A stretch of 64,000 nt of DNA from Stereum hirsutum FP-91666 SS1 (lineage: Eukaryota; Basidiomycota; Agaricomycetes; Russulales; Stereaceae). Where the stretch lies: positions 961,575-1,025,574 of the forward strand of contig NW_006763148.1 in assembly GCF_000264905.1 (NCBI RefSeq), read 5' to 3'. Positions 23,428 to 39,601 of this stretch are shown one piece after another. The notes under the pieces were generated by a model, which was given only the letters and a program-made list of their open reading frames with translations, was not told the origin of the DNA and searched no databases. Position numbers and translations under genes: made by a program. Each line of letters starts with the position of its first letter. Within the stretch, counting starts at the first letter, position 1.

Positions 23428-25373
23428 ATGTCGACTCCGAGTTCAGCCTCACTGCTCCAGTCTATCATCACTCTAGATCAACTTTGGTAACTCCAGTTCA
23501 TGGCTTGTGCTCTCGAGGACTGACCATTATTCTTCGCATACAGGGTCATCGGGTGCTATACTGCCCTCTCTGCTACGTGTGCGTGACTATTATCTATACT
23601 CTCCACTCGCTGTTGAAGAGTTATGCTTTGGAAGGCATATGGATGATTGACTTCGTCCAGACACTGCCGATACAGATTGAAGCCGCTTGGTCGAGAAAGT
23701 CAACGGGTAGTGCTGTGATATACTTAGTGAACCGGTACACGTTTGGAATGTCTATCATCCTCTCTTTGGTGCCTCTGAGTTCCGGTACTGCCTCGGATAA
23801 AACGTATGTCAGTTTCTTCGTAGTTGGTCATTTTCAAGGCAGCCATACACTCATTAAGTTCAAGTTGTAGCATATTGTGGTTAATGAGTTTGTGGCTTGG
23901 CATAATCGCGATTTTGGCCATGAACTGTGAGCCATGAACTTATTCACCTCACTTGTTTCTGCTCACCATAATATCAATATCCTCTAAGTGCTGTTCGCGC
24001 TAAGGGTATATGCTGTTTGCGGACAAAGCAGATTGATTCTGTATATAGCTTTATTAATGACCATAGCCAGATTTGGGGTTGACATATGGGTATGTACATA
24101 AAGCTGTCAGCTGCAAGCGTATTATCTCACTCGGTCCCATCTAATAGGATATTGCTCCAGTCAGAGCATATGCGTATGTCTCAACCCAAGGGACCCCATT
24201 TGATCTATACTCGATGTGCATCACACTTGTCATAGACACACATGTTTATAACTCGTGAGTCTACTAACAATTTTTGTTACCAATATTCACACTATCGGAA
24301 AAACATTCTGACTGAGATGGAAGAGGTAGCTCTACGTATACTTATAAACACCTACATATCTGGAGTCTCACATTTCATCTTCTACGGTACCTACATCAGC
24401 TTCCGTCATCACTGCGGCCCTACCCCTGGCATATGATACCTTTGTCTTCGGAATAATCATGCTCAAAACTTACCGGCATGCTGCTGAGATGCGGAAACAT
24501 GGCCAAACAAGCATCACAGAGGTCCTTCTTCGCGATGGTCAGTCTCGACCTATCACCGTTCGAGGGTACAGTATTAACGGTTCAAGCTGTTCAGGAGCAC
24601 TATATTTTTTGTAAGTGGAAATGATGCGTGTTTGCCTCTGTATAATACAATCTGCGTCTTCATGCAGCACAGTGACCGCAATTGGCCTTGCGGACTTTGC
24701 GCTTACACTGGTATGCGAGCATCTATCCTTCTTGAGCCTTAGTCATGACTGAAATTCCGTCGGTTCAGGTCACTATACTTGCAGTGAGACTCATTCATTC
24801 CTTTTAGCTGGCCATGGTGTCTACTGATACCTATTATGATGACAGCCCAACTCAGAAACCGCAGCATTGGCGTGGAGTATTATGCAACCCTACGCGTCAA
24901 TGTATGATGCGTTTACTCAACTGCAGCTTATATGCCTTTCTGAAATTCATCTATAGATTCCCAAACATACTCATCAACCACCTATATCTCAACCTCCGCG
25001 CGATGAACACTACCTCGGCCTCTCGAGAGTGTACCATACCCAAGCCAGCCTTCGCTCAAAACCGAGTCCTCGGCAACATCGGTGCACCGATCGACCGTGA
25101 CCCTGATTGGTGGAACTCTCCATGCGACGATGACGAAGACGGTCAGTCGGACCCTCAGGTATCAGTAGCACCGTCAGGCAGCGAAGGAATCACTACACTC
25201 GTCCCAGTTGTAAGCCTGCCAACTCCTTTTTCCAGTTTCATTGCAAGGCTAGTGTTGACCCAAATATGTAGGTATATGATGGAGATGATACTATAGGAGA
25301 TATAGAGATGGTTTGTATGCGGAGGGTCCCTTTTACTGCAGGACGATTGGCTCAATGCGACGGAGTGGTTTGA
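23428..25373 (+). CDS. DUF6533 family multi-pass membrane protein, copy A
   Basis: Many small exons. Exon 1 (23428-23486) reads MSTPSSASLLQSIIT; the family signature block follows (WMIDFVQTLPIQIEAAW, then VIYLVNRYTFGM, about 23640-23760). Further hydrophobic exons follow: a TM-like exon at about 23877-23929, LRVYAVCG near 24005, and YDTFVFGIIML near 24440. The soluble tail starts at FPNILINHLYLNLRAMN (about 24960), with a motif DRDPDWWNSP and an acidic end, stop at 25373. Most junctions keep phase; the exon between about 24250 and 24405 could not be settled. The family is a fungal membrane group of unknown function, with the D-x-hydrophobic-x-T-x-P-x-E/I-x4-W signature. Paralogous to the gene at 29354. 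Whether it is a working gene needs transcript data. Confidence 0.65.
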
Positions 25374-25990
25374 TCGCGGACTTAGTTAGACGGTATTACT
25401 GCGCTGTGCGTGTCTTCTTCTCGAATCTCCCGTTATCACTGAAGCCATACTTCATTTCTCTAGGCTGAACACACGATAGCATGGTTTTCCGAGCACGAAA
25501 CATGGACCCAAGCCTCCTTTATACCTTCAGGTTCGAACACTGGGTGCTCCTCTAGCTCTTTCGGTCATCTTTTCTTGCGCTATTTGGAGGATAGCTTTTG
25601 AAAGTCGAGTTGCTTTGGAAACCAAGTCTCCTTATTTATGTCTTCTTGTACTGTTCATCTCTTCCTGGATTGCCAGGTCGGCTCGAGCTTCAAGTGTGCG
25701 GCCTACCTCAAATATTCTTGATCTCGGCTTAATGCTCACGTTGACGCATAGACTGCAATGTACTTATGCGATACACGATGAATGTACTCAGATATATGTC
25801 ATCTTTCTTGATATGGACTCTGACAGCAGTGTGAGATAGCAGCGCGAACATAGCGGCAGCAGAACAAGGAGCATCTTGCCACTGCAGCCCGTGGTACCGA
25901 GGCGAGAACTTGGTCGCTGCGCCAAGCTGCGGGTTCGCCTGAGATCGATTCCGACGCGGAACTTGCACTCGAACAGCAAACTATCATCCT
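25374..25990. other. Spacer of unit A
   Basis: Non-coding spacer between DUF6533 copy A and the extra segment. The part from about 25700 matches 31500-31790 in unit B closely. No gene seen. Confidence 0.45.
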
Positions 25991-27545
25991 CGTTACCTTG
26001 CTTGCTAGGTCCTTCCCACCCCCGGAATTGAAGCCGCCAAGGTTGCCAAAAACAAACAAAGCCAAACAAGGTGGCGTACTAGTCCCACTACAAAAATTGT
26101 AGTCGTTGTTACTCTGGGCGCCACTCCATGTTCACTTCTCTCCCGCGCTTATCTCACTCCCTTGAAGCAGGCCACTCCCCGACTGCACTTCTTGTGTTCA
26201 TTTTGTAGCGTCTTGAGGTGACAGCTGCCGGAGACTACGCTCCCCTTGAACGTAGTCCGCTTCAGTTTGCGAATCCTGGGGCCGTTTGCCACATTTACTT
26301 CGCCGCTCCCACGCACGAACTTCGTATTACGAGCTATTAAGGCCCATCGCAATTGGTGTTACCTGTTCTATTTGCACGTGTTCGCGTTAGTCACTTGAGC
26401 AACGGACTTGGCTTAGAAAAAAGTGCTACTTCATTGCTGTTCTCCAGTGTCTCAGGCGGTTCACTCCCGGGTTCATTCCTATCAGGAATGATTTCTTCTT
26501 GGCGAACGGTGGGGTAAAGTCAAGTTCTTCGTCATATCCCATAGTACCTTGGCCGCAATAGTTAGGAGAAGTCACTGGTACGCAGAAGAGAGCGGAGGTG
26601 GACGGTACTGCCGGTGCCGGAGTGGCCATGGGGGCAGCCTATGGCCTGGACACGAGCGCGAGGACATGGTTGAAAAGCCAGTGATGGTGTAAACATTATT
26701 CCCCCTGCAGAAGAAGACTGTGCGGTAGATGGTACAGGTGGAGAAAGGGCGTTAGAATGCTGCAATAGTGCGGGTAAATGGAATGTGGAAGGAGGGAGTG
26801 CTAGGGCGGGTGACTAGGAGCGGTAATGCGGCAAGTTAGAGTCGCGTCTTCAGATGAAAATGTAGGTTCGCGAACAGTTCGCAAATGGGATAGCAAGCTG
26901 ACAGTAGCTAGTGCGTTCATTGGTAGCGTGATCGTCATTTATCTCACTATGGTCGGGAGTTGGATTATCTTCTGGGTGTGGAAGAGAAGGAAAGTCGATG
27001 ACCGTCGAGGTCCATGTCGCTCGGGTGGCATCAAGATGGCATTGTTTATTGTCCGTAAATTGTTGCGAGCTAGTTGAGTCGCTTGACTCCTCTGTGATGT
27101 CTTGCTCTTGCCCCTTTTTATGTCGAGGTAAGGATCGAGATCAAGAATATTCATATGCAGGAGAGTTGTTATTCGAGGGCGGAAAGGCGGTTCACTCCCG
27201 GATACATTCCTCTCTCGACTGGTTCAGTGCATTCATGCTGGCAATATTAGTCTCAACTTTAAGGTGCAACGTCCAATGGAGTCGCGGACGATAGCAACGC
27301 AGTACCGGCTATCTACAACCATAAAATATGGAGTGAAGTGTGATTGAAATTGGAACAACGTTGAAGTACATCATAGCACGAACTGGCACCGGAGAAGAAG
27401 TGCGGAAAACAAGTTAATTACTATTACACCTCGAACTTGAAGTCTAAGGTCTTTGTCGAGGAAAAATGGGTTGGGCAGGTGAGTTGCGTAGGTCAGCAGT
27501 CAACCCATCAAGCAAGGTTACCGGCTGGCGAAGGCAGCGCTCCCT
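25991..27545. mobile_element. Segment present only in unit A; possible insertion
   Basis: Unit B runs straight from a match of the sequence ending at 25990 to a match of the sequence starting near 27546; unit A has about 1.55 kb between. The ends carry a short imperfect inverted match: ACCTTGCTTG near 25996 and CAAGCAAGGT near 27510. A 16-bp direct repeat GGCGGTTCACTCCCGG occurs at about 26456 and 27187. Open frames inside are short; one on the plus strand near 26826-27077 has a hydrophobic stretch. No transposase or reverse transcriptase motif is readable. It could be an insertion in A or a deletion in B. Confidence 0.4.
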
Positions 27546-27698
27546 AGTTTGTAAGTACCACTCACAAGTCATCTCAGAATTCGGCTCTATTAGTGCAATA
27601 CCGTACCCTGGTGCGTAAGCATTCCAAATAACTCCATGTTATCTTCTAAACTCTTCGTTGACTTCTCCCCTCCCCAGCCCACGCCACACATCCCCATC

Positions 27699-28216
27699 AT
27701 GTCCACTCCCACCCCCTCCCACCCCTACACCACCCCCTCCTTATCCCCTCTAACCCGCATAACCTCAAATCAATCCCACCACCCCCCTCTCTACCCTCCA
27801 TCCCTACCCCCGCCTTCGTCAACTCACACACGCTCTGGACGACTGGGTCTGGGACGGATCCGTTGGCTGATAGTTCTGCTGTGGTTGGGTTGGGTGGTGG
27901 CGGTGTAGGAGACGATGGAGGGACAGGGGAAGGAGATGAAGGGGAAGGAGAGGAGAGGAACCTAAGAAGGCGGAGGAGGCGACGATGGGGGGATGTGTGG
28001 CGAGGGATTAAGCGTGTGCAATGCCGCCTCTCCGGGTACGTTCGTTCTCATTCCTTTGTTACCGACCGTCGTTCGGTCAATCGGTGTCGAAGGTACGACT
28101 CGGTTGATATTGTTGATGTTTTTTTTTGTGGGCGGTGTTTAGGACCTAACGAGCCCCGGAACTGCACTGTTCAGGAGTTTGAGCTCGGATGTGGCGGTGG
28201 GTATGGCGCAGCGGTG
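27699..28216 (+). pseudogene. Proteasome assembly chaperone 4-like pseudogene (unit A copy)
   Basis: This is the broken paralogue of the gene at 31954. The first exon begins with a matching MST leader and LTRITS block but loses frame within about 100 bases. Where the intact copy has a Trp codon (in the stretch ARDWACAMPP) this copy has TAA near 28007. The second exon (28143-28216) matches closely but ends in TGA where the intact copy has a Leu codon. The last exon encoding the conserved KQIFLSVDV strand is absent from unit A. With two stops, a frameshift and a missing exon, it cannot make a chaperone. Confidence 0.75.
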
Positions 28217-29353
28217 AGGTGCGTTTTTGATTTTGTTTGAATTTCCTCTGTCAAGTTCTTGACACTTGATCGAGTGGCGCCGCAAATTTGCTTTCTACAC
28301 GTTCTTTCTTTCTGTCTCGCTCGCTCGCACCCGTGCGCTGTCCTGGATAACTCAAATTATACCGCCTCTCGGTGCAAGTATCGATGGGACCCATCATGCT
28401 GGGCCACACGACCCAGCGATCGCTTGTCTTCGTTCACTCGCTTTGCTCATGGACGGCATTTTTTTCTCCGAGTCGTGTTTGACTCTTTTCCTCCTCACGT
28501 TGACTCCCGGATTATTCTCCTCACATTGACTCCTGGTATCCTCCTCGTGTCGACTACTGGATCACCCTGCTCGCGTGTCCCGTCCTGGTGTCACGTACAC
28601 TACTATTCATGACCCGTTCGTGGATCTATCAACATCATCCATCCATTCCTTCATTTCCGCTCCTTTTCGTGTTGTGTCCTGCGTTGTATTGTGCGGTGTT
28701 CGCGTGTGGCAGTCCGTGAGATTATCTACGTGGCTAGAAAAAATGGCCCAGCCTTTGTGATTTCTCTCTATTCGTTATCATTCTAGTCGCACAAGTAAGC
28801 TATGTACTTGCTGTCGATAAATGCCAATAGCATAAGATTGAGATGCACGGTGACGTCTGGTATGACCGAATATTTTGCATAGGTCCAGTGCAATGCCAAA
28901 GGAAATCCCGCACCACTGCCTTTTAGCAGCATCACCGGCAAGGTTGTGCAGACGGTGTTTGGGCGATATATCACCGGACCAAAATTTCGTGCTCACAGGT
29001 GTATGCCGTGGGATGAAGAGATCAATTGTTTCACGGTTTGGAGATATCGTAATGTGTTGCGGGTCATACACCTTGGACCTTGCCTAAATCTTTACCGCTC
29101 TCGAGACGAACATTGCATTGCGAGCGGAACCAAAACAACTTTGTCCCGTACAAAACATCACAGGTTGTTTTCGCATGGCTATGGAATCACTTTCCAATTA
29201 TTCACAAAACTTGATTATCGGGTATCCCATGGATACTCGGGACGACTGATGCTTGGGATTTATGACAGTGGTTTGGTATAAATGTAACAGAAGGAGGCTT
29301 GTACTAAGAAGCAAGAGTCAACTCGACAGCCCCCGAGGTGTCGCCAGCTAATC
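28217..29353. other. Remnant of the long chaperone intron, then inter-unit spacer
   Basis: 28217-28745 matches the first part of the long intron at 32458-33605, including a few copies of its minisatellite. 28746-29300 has no counterpart in unit B. Open frames there (for example 28778-29071 minus) are unrecognised. No gene is supported. Confidence 0.5.
28476..28575 (+). repeat. Minisatellite, unit about 25 bp, 3-4 copies
   Basis: Imperfect tandem units of the form GTTGACTCCCGGATTATTCT followed by a CTCCTCAC-type end. The same family is longer at 32718-32905 in the paralogous intron. Confidence 0.65.
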
Positions 29354-31296
29354 ATGTCAACTGCAAGTTCAGCAGCACTGCTCCAGTCTATCATCACTCA
29401 AGATCAGCTCTGGTGACCCACGTTCACGGTTCATTTTGAGAAAGACTGACCATTATAATCCCTATATAGGTCTATCTCATTATACCTCAACCTCTCTGTA
29501 ACGTGTGCGGGACTATGTTCTTATACTCTTTAGTGATCGCTGACAGAGGGACGCGGCTCGGAAGTCCTGTGGATGATCGACTTCGTTCAGACATTACCAA
29601 TGCAAATTGAGGCCGTATGGTCGAGCAAGATGACCGGTACTGCAGTGATATACCTAGTGAACCGGTACGCATTTGGAATGTCTTTCATCCTTACTTTGGT
29701 GTCTGGGAGTTTCGGCACTGCGTCGGATAAAACGTATGTCAACTTCTTTGTAGTCGATCATTTTTGAGATAGCCATCGACCCATAAGTTTCAGTTGTAAC
29801 ATATTATGGACACTGGGTATATGGCTTGACCCAATCACGGTTTTGACCATGAATCGTGAGCCATGAACTTATCATTCATCCTACTTTGTTCTGCTCATTA
29901 CGATATTAATCTCCTAGTGCTGTTCATGCTGAGGGTATATGCGGTTTGCGGAAAGAGCAACTTGATTCTGTCTATAGCTTTATCAGTAACAATGGCCAGA
30001 TTTGGGGTTAACATATGGGTATGTACACAAAACGATCTTCTGTGAACGTTTTATCTCACCGGGTCCCATCTAATAGACAAATGTTCCAGGCATCGATGAG
30101 GTGTCTATCTCAAGCCAAGGGTTCATATATGAACAGTACTCGAGGTGCTTTGCGCTTATCCAGAATACTCATGTTTACACCTCGTAAGTTTGGTAGAATA
30201 TTCTGGTATTGTAACATCCACTTTGTCTAACAGAAGGAATCCCTGATACTATGTGAAAGAGGTAATCATATTTTTTGCAAAATGACCAGATGTTTGGCTT
30301 AAGTACATGTAATTTCTATCTACATCAGTTGCCATTATCACTGCAGCCCTCTCCCTGGCGTATGATGCATTTGTCTTCGGGATAGTCATGCTCAAGACTT
30401 ATCAGCATGCTGCTGAGATGCGAAAACATGGTCAAATAAGCATCACAGAGGTTCTGCTCCGAGATGGTGAGTCCTCAAGTTGACCTAGTATGATCCTTCG
30501 ACGAGTTATATTCATAGTCATCCAGGAGCAGTATACTTTTTGTAAGTAACAGCAATATTGTATTTGTCTTGATCTAATATAATGTTCGATGTCTATGATG
30601 CAGGACAGTGTCCGCACTTAGCATCACAAAACTTGGTCTCGTACTGGTATGTGTCTATGCTCCTGACATTCATGCATGATTGAAACCACCCTGTCGATTC
30701 AGCTTGTTGAATTTGGAGTGAGGATCACTCAGAGCGTTTGATTGTGTACCGTGTTTGATATTTCTGATGACAGCCTAATTCACAAAGCGCAGTATTGGCA
30801 TGGAGCATCATGTCACCCTACGTGTTGACGTACGATGCATTTTATTCAACTGTGGCTTATCTACCCTTCTGAAACTTATCGATAGATTGCCGAATATACT
30901 TGTCAACCACCTATATCTCAACCTTCGCGCATTAAACACTACCCCGGCCTCTCGAGGACATACCCTACCCGAGCCAGCCTTCGCTCAGAATCGGTTCCTC
31001 GGCAATATTGGTGCGCCGGTCGACCGTGACCCTGACTGGTGGAACACTCCGCTCGACGAAGACGTGCAATCAGACCCTCAAGTATCAGTAGCGCCGTCGG
31101 GCAGCGAAGGAATCACTACACTCGTCCCGGTTGTAAGCCTGACTCCTTTCTCGAGTTCGATTGTCAGGACAGTATTGATTCAAATATTCAGGTGTACGAT
31201 GGAGACGATACTACAGGAGATATAGAGATGGTCCGTATGCGGAGGGGCACCTCTGTCGCAGGACGGTCCGAGGGTGACAGCGGTGGAATGGTTTGA
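29354..31296 (+). CDS. DUF6533 family multi-pass membrane protein, copy B (integrity doubtful)
   Basis: This parallels the gene at 23428: MSTASSAALLQSIIT start, WMIDFVQTLPMQIEAVW and VIYLVNRYAFGM block (about 29570-29690), LRVYAVCGKSN (about 29930), and the tail FPNILVNHLYLNLRALN to DRDPDWWNTP, with stop at 31296. Relative to copy A, the acceptor before the TM exon near 29797 has changed from AG to AA (an upstream TTTCAG could replace it in frame). The acceptor of the exon carrying WMIDF also cannot be joined in phase by eye. The C-terminal exon is well conserved and open, which argues for selection until recently. It may be a working paralogue with shifted introns or an early pseudogene. Confidence 0.5.
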
Positions 31297-31953
31297 TTAT
31301 GAGAGGCGGGGCTACTGTTCATGTGTGCCGTGTCGTCCTCACATGTTTTGAACCAAAGCTCTACCCTCTTACTCCCTCTTCTCCGAATCCCGGACATTTC
31401 TTCTTGCGTTCTTCGGAGAATAGCTTTTGAACTTCTACTCTTCCTCGCCTGATTTATATCTTCTTGTACTGCATGATCGGCTCGAGCCTTGCGGCCTTTC
31501 TTGAAATTCTTGATCTCGGCTTAGTGCTCACGTTAACGCATAGACTGCGATGTACTTAGGCGATACGAGACGAATGCACTCAGCTATATACCATCTTTCT
31601 TGATAAGGATTCCGACGGCGTTGTGAGTTGGCGGCGAAGAACAAGGTCAATTCTGAAAACTCCTTGCCACAGTCCACTATACCGGCTCGTGTGGCGACGG
31701 GTTAGTTGTTCGCGCCAAGCTGCAGGTTCGCCTGAGATCGACGCGCGTTGGACTTGCATAACTTGCACTCGAACAACAGACTATCATCCACATCTGTAAG
31801 TACTATCGCAGAATTTCACTCTCGCGATATATATTTTTACTCAGGTGCGTAGTTTTCTCTGAAATACCGCACCGCTTCTCCAGAAATCTCGCCGTAATGC
31901 TCGCGCGCTGACTTCTCCCTTCTCTCTCACAGCCCACGCCACACATCACCATC
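31297..31953. other. Spacer of unit B
   Basis: Spacer between DUF6533 copy B and the chaperone start. It is homologous to 25374-25990 plus 27546-27698 of unit A, without the 1.55 kb segment. No gene seen. Confidence 0.5.
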
Positions 31954-33790
31954 ATGTCCACTTCCACTTCCACCCCCACCCCCACCCCCTCCCCTCTAAT
32001 CCGTATAACCTCAAAACTAATCCCCCCACCTCCCTCACAACCTTCCCTGCCCACACTCGCCCTGCAAGTCACCTCCCTCGTCAACTCATACATGCTCTGG
32101 ATCGGGACGACGAGTGCGACGGCGGGGGCGGATCCGTTGGCTGATAATTCTGCTATGGGTGGGGTTGGTGGTGGTGATGGAGGGGGAGAGGAAAGTAAGA
32201 AGGCGGAGGAGGCGGTGATGGGGGGATGTGTGGCGAGGGATTGGGCGTGTGCGATGCCGCCTTTGGGGGTACGTTCGTCTCCTACCGTTTCCTCCTTCCC
32301 CGGTCAATCGGTGTGGATGGTTCGATTTAGTTGACAACTTTGCTGATGCTTTTGTTTTTGTGTACGGTGGACGATGTTTAGAATCAGACAAGCTCGGGCA
32401 CTTCGCTGTTAAGGAGTTCTAGCTCTGATGTGGCGCTGGGTATGGCGCAGCGGTTAGGTGCGTCCTTGCTCCGTTCCACTCTGATCGTGTTTTCCTCCTT
32501 GAATTGAAAGCTCTACTTACTACACTTTCTTTCTTTCTTCTCGGTTGTCCTTCTATGCTCATCCTTCACCGACTTTCGACTTCCGATGGGACCCGTCATG
32601 CTGGGCCACACTACACCACACAACGATCGCTTGTGTTTGTTCACTCGCTTTGCTGTTCGACATTCATCTTCGGCTGCTCTTCTCGTGCTTGACCTTCCGG
32701 TATCCTCTTGTTCGCTTTGCGTCGACTGCTGGGTTATCTCCTTCCCGTCGACCACTGGATCGCCTCCTCGCGTCGACTCCTGGATTGTCCGTTTTGCGTC
32801 AACTCTTGGATTATCCCCCTTCCGTTGACTACCGGATCGCCCTCCTCGCGTCGACTCTTGGATTATCCTTGTCGTGCCTCCTCCTGGATCGTCCTGCCCT
32901 TCTCACGTATCCCGTCCTGGTGTCAACCCCCACAACCACACAACTAAATATGAACCCATCGCGGATCTATCGACACCATTCCTGTCCTCATCCATCCCTC
33001 CGCGCTAACTACTGGATTTTCTTCTTCGCGTGTCTTTTTTTGGCGTCACCTACACAACTACAAAACTACACAACTAATCGCCCCGACATGCCCCCCTTCG
33101 CGGACCTATCGACATCGCTCTTTTATCCATCCATCCATTTGTTTGTTTGTTTGTTTGTTTGTTCATTCATGTTCGTTTCGTACCATTTTTGTGGTATGTT
33201 GTGCTGTGCGGTGTTGTGCTATTCATCCCTCTATTCATCCCTCCGTTCATCTGTTCATGTCCATCTCCGCTCCTTTTTTTGTATTGTATTGTATTGTCCT
33301 GTGTTCGCGCTTGGCCTCGTCATGATCTGGCCTTGTCGTCGTCATACATGCACGCGCATGCGGCGTGTCTCTTCTTATTCTCCTGATCCGTTCTGCGCTC
33401 TGCGGCCTTTCGTGCTTTCGTGCTTTTGTACGTCTTCCGTTTGCGTCGCGGGCTGGTGGTGTTGGTTGTGTTTTTGTGTTCCTGGTGTTGCGTCCTGGTG
33501 CATGATCCGACACTCTCACCACACATAACCTACCACGGCTCACATTCAACTCAACCCACCGCCACCCCACCGTCACCACTCACCACGCAATCACGCCAAA
33601 CACAGCCCGCCGCACAAATAAACAAATCTTCCTCTCCGTCGACGTCCCACCTACGTTCCTTTCTGGAGGAGGCGGACGGACGTTGTTGGAGGTGGAGAGG
33701 GCGGCGATTGGGGTGTTGAGGGAGTTGGAGGGGGGAAGTGAGTTGGCGGTGGAGGGAGAGGAAGGTGGAGGGAGGTGGAGAGAGGGATGA
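31954..33790 (+). CDS. PSMG4: Proteasome assembly chaperone 4 (PAC4/PSMG4-like)
   Basis: PAC4 pairs with PAC3 to help assemble the alpha ring of the 20S proteasome. Three exons join in phase: 31954-32268, 32382-32457, 33606-33790. The product has a Ser/Thr/Pro leader, the strand-helix block LQVTSLVNSYMLWIGTT, CVARDWACAMPP, then SSSSDVALGMAQRLARR and TNKQIFLSVDVPP, and a C-terminal helix LLEVERAAIGVLREL. The order and wording match the PSMG4 family (hydrophobic block, SL-W-G, AQRLAR+TNKQ-F-S). A Gly/Glu-rich insert sits between residues 60 and 85. The second intron is 1148 bp, by far the longest inside a supported gene here, and carries a minisatellite and a TTTG run. Start chosen at the ATG shared with the broken paralogue. 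Protein about 190 residues, longer than the usual 120-150. Confidence 0.85.
32718..32905 (+). repeat. Minisatellite in chaperone intron, unit about 25 bp, about 7 copies
   Basis: Tandem units alternate between GTCGACTCNTGGATTATCC-like and GTCGACCACTGGATCGCC-like forms, each 24-28 bp. It lies wholly in intron 2 of the chaperone gene. The homologous stretch in unit A has only three to four units. Confidence 0.7.
33138..33163 (+). repeat. TTTG microsatellite
   Basis: Six uninterrupted TTTG units inside intron 2 of the chaperone gene. Confidence 0.85.
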
Positions 33791-34839
33791 AAGGGTTGTG
33801 GGGAAGGGAGATGAGGTGAGTTGATGTTCGTGTTTACTACTTACCGGGACTTGAGCAGGCGGTCACTAGTGGACGGTGCTAACTTTGTGTTTTGTGTGGC
33901 GAAAGTAGTGTCTGAAAGTCATATGAAGGAATCCATACTCGCTGTTCAGGGATGCGCATATGGATGGACGGAGGAATGAGTCTGCGCTGCGCCGAAGATC
34001 GTTAGCGAGCTCACCATTCAGAAGTATATGTGCAGTCCTGCGGATGGGGAAGGAGGGGGAGAAAAGAATTAGAACGCCCGCTTTGCATGTATTTAACACC
34101 ATGGAGATATCAAGGATGTATGCCGAAAGTGCTGTATATGTGTACGAAGCAGTATTATAAAGTCAGGAAAAAGGGTGGGGGATATGCGGTGTGGCGAGGC
34201 CGTTGGTGTGCTTGAGAGGGGACGTTGCAAGTTCACTGGTTTGCGAAATTTGTGGTCTTTTTATTCGAAGATGGTAGTACAGGATCGAGGCACTGCCAAA
34301 GTACGACAGCTGGTTGAAACGGGAGGTTATAAATAAACAGAGTACAGTATGATGTGCTTCCTCAGCCCTACAGCTGTTTTAGTTCTGATGTAATCGTACA
34401 CTAGTGCGCTGTCGGCAGTCGGATATCGATTTCTGGTGTGGACACGCTGCATGTGCGCAGGTGAGGTGATGAGCATAGGAGAGGGGTTGCGTGACTTGTA
34501 AATTGTGGTTAGGGGAGTTTCAAGTGAGAGGTGTGAGAAGAAATAAAATAAATCGATTGCGCAGAAAATTGGGAAGCGTTGAAACGGAGATCTTATTTTG
34601 ATCAGGACCCTGACGCAGTCACAGCTCAGTGTCTCATCCCGCCTTCGCTTCGCCACACCGCTCCAGCTCCTCGACTAGCACGAACACAGGCCTTCTTCCC
34701 CTCTCTTCTCTCCTCGCTTTCTGTCCTTCCACCGCCCCCGCCCCCACCGACGACGACGACGAGCAGCGCCTTGTCCGGCCATCAGAGCACCCAGACGCGA
34801 CGAGAGAGGCAAGGGAATCGCACGAAGAGGGAGGAATTG
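33791..34839. other. Intergenic, upstream region of YAK1
   Basis: About 1 kb between the chaperone stop and the YAK1 start. An in-frame extension of YAK1 back to an ATG at 34579 exists, rich in Pro/Thr/Arg, so part of this may be leader or an alternative N-terminus. No other gene seen. Confidence 0.45.

Positions 34840-39601
<4,762 letters not shown>

Larger units (their letters stand above)
23390..28745 (+). repeat. Duplication unit A (upstream copy)
   Basis: This segment matches 29300-33330 in order and orientation by direct reading. Matching anchors include the first exon of the DUF6533 gene, its C-terminal exons, the spacer at 25740-25990 against 31530-31790, the chaperone exons and the start of its last intron. 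Divergence is substantial (visible substitutions and indels in most lines), so the event is not recent. It includes an extra 1.55 kb at 25991-27545 absent from unit B. Confidence 0.8.
29300..33330 (+). repeat. Duplication unit B (downstream copy)
   Basis: This is the second copy of the segmental duplication, in the same orientation as unit A. Homology fades near 33330, inside the last intron of the chaperone gene, so the complete chaperone 3' end exists only once. Confidence 0.8.
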
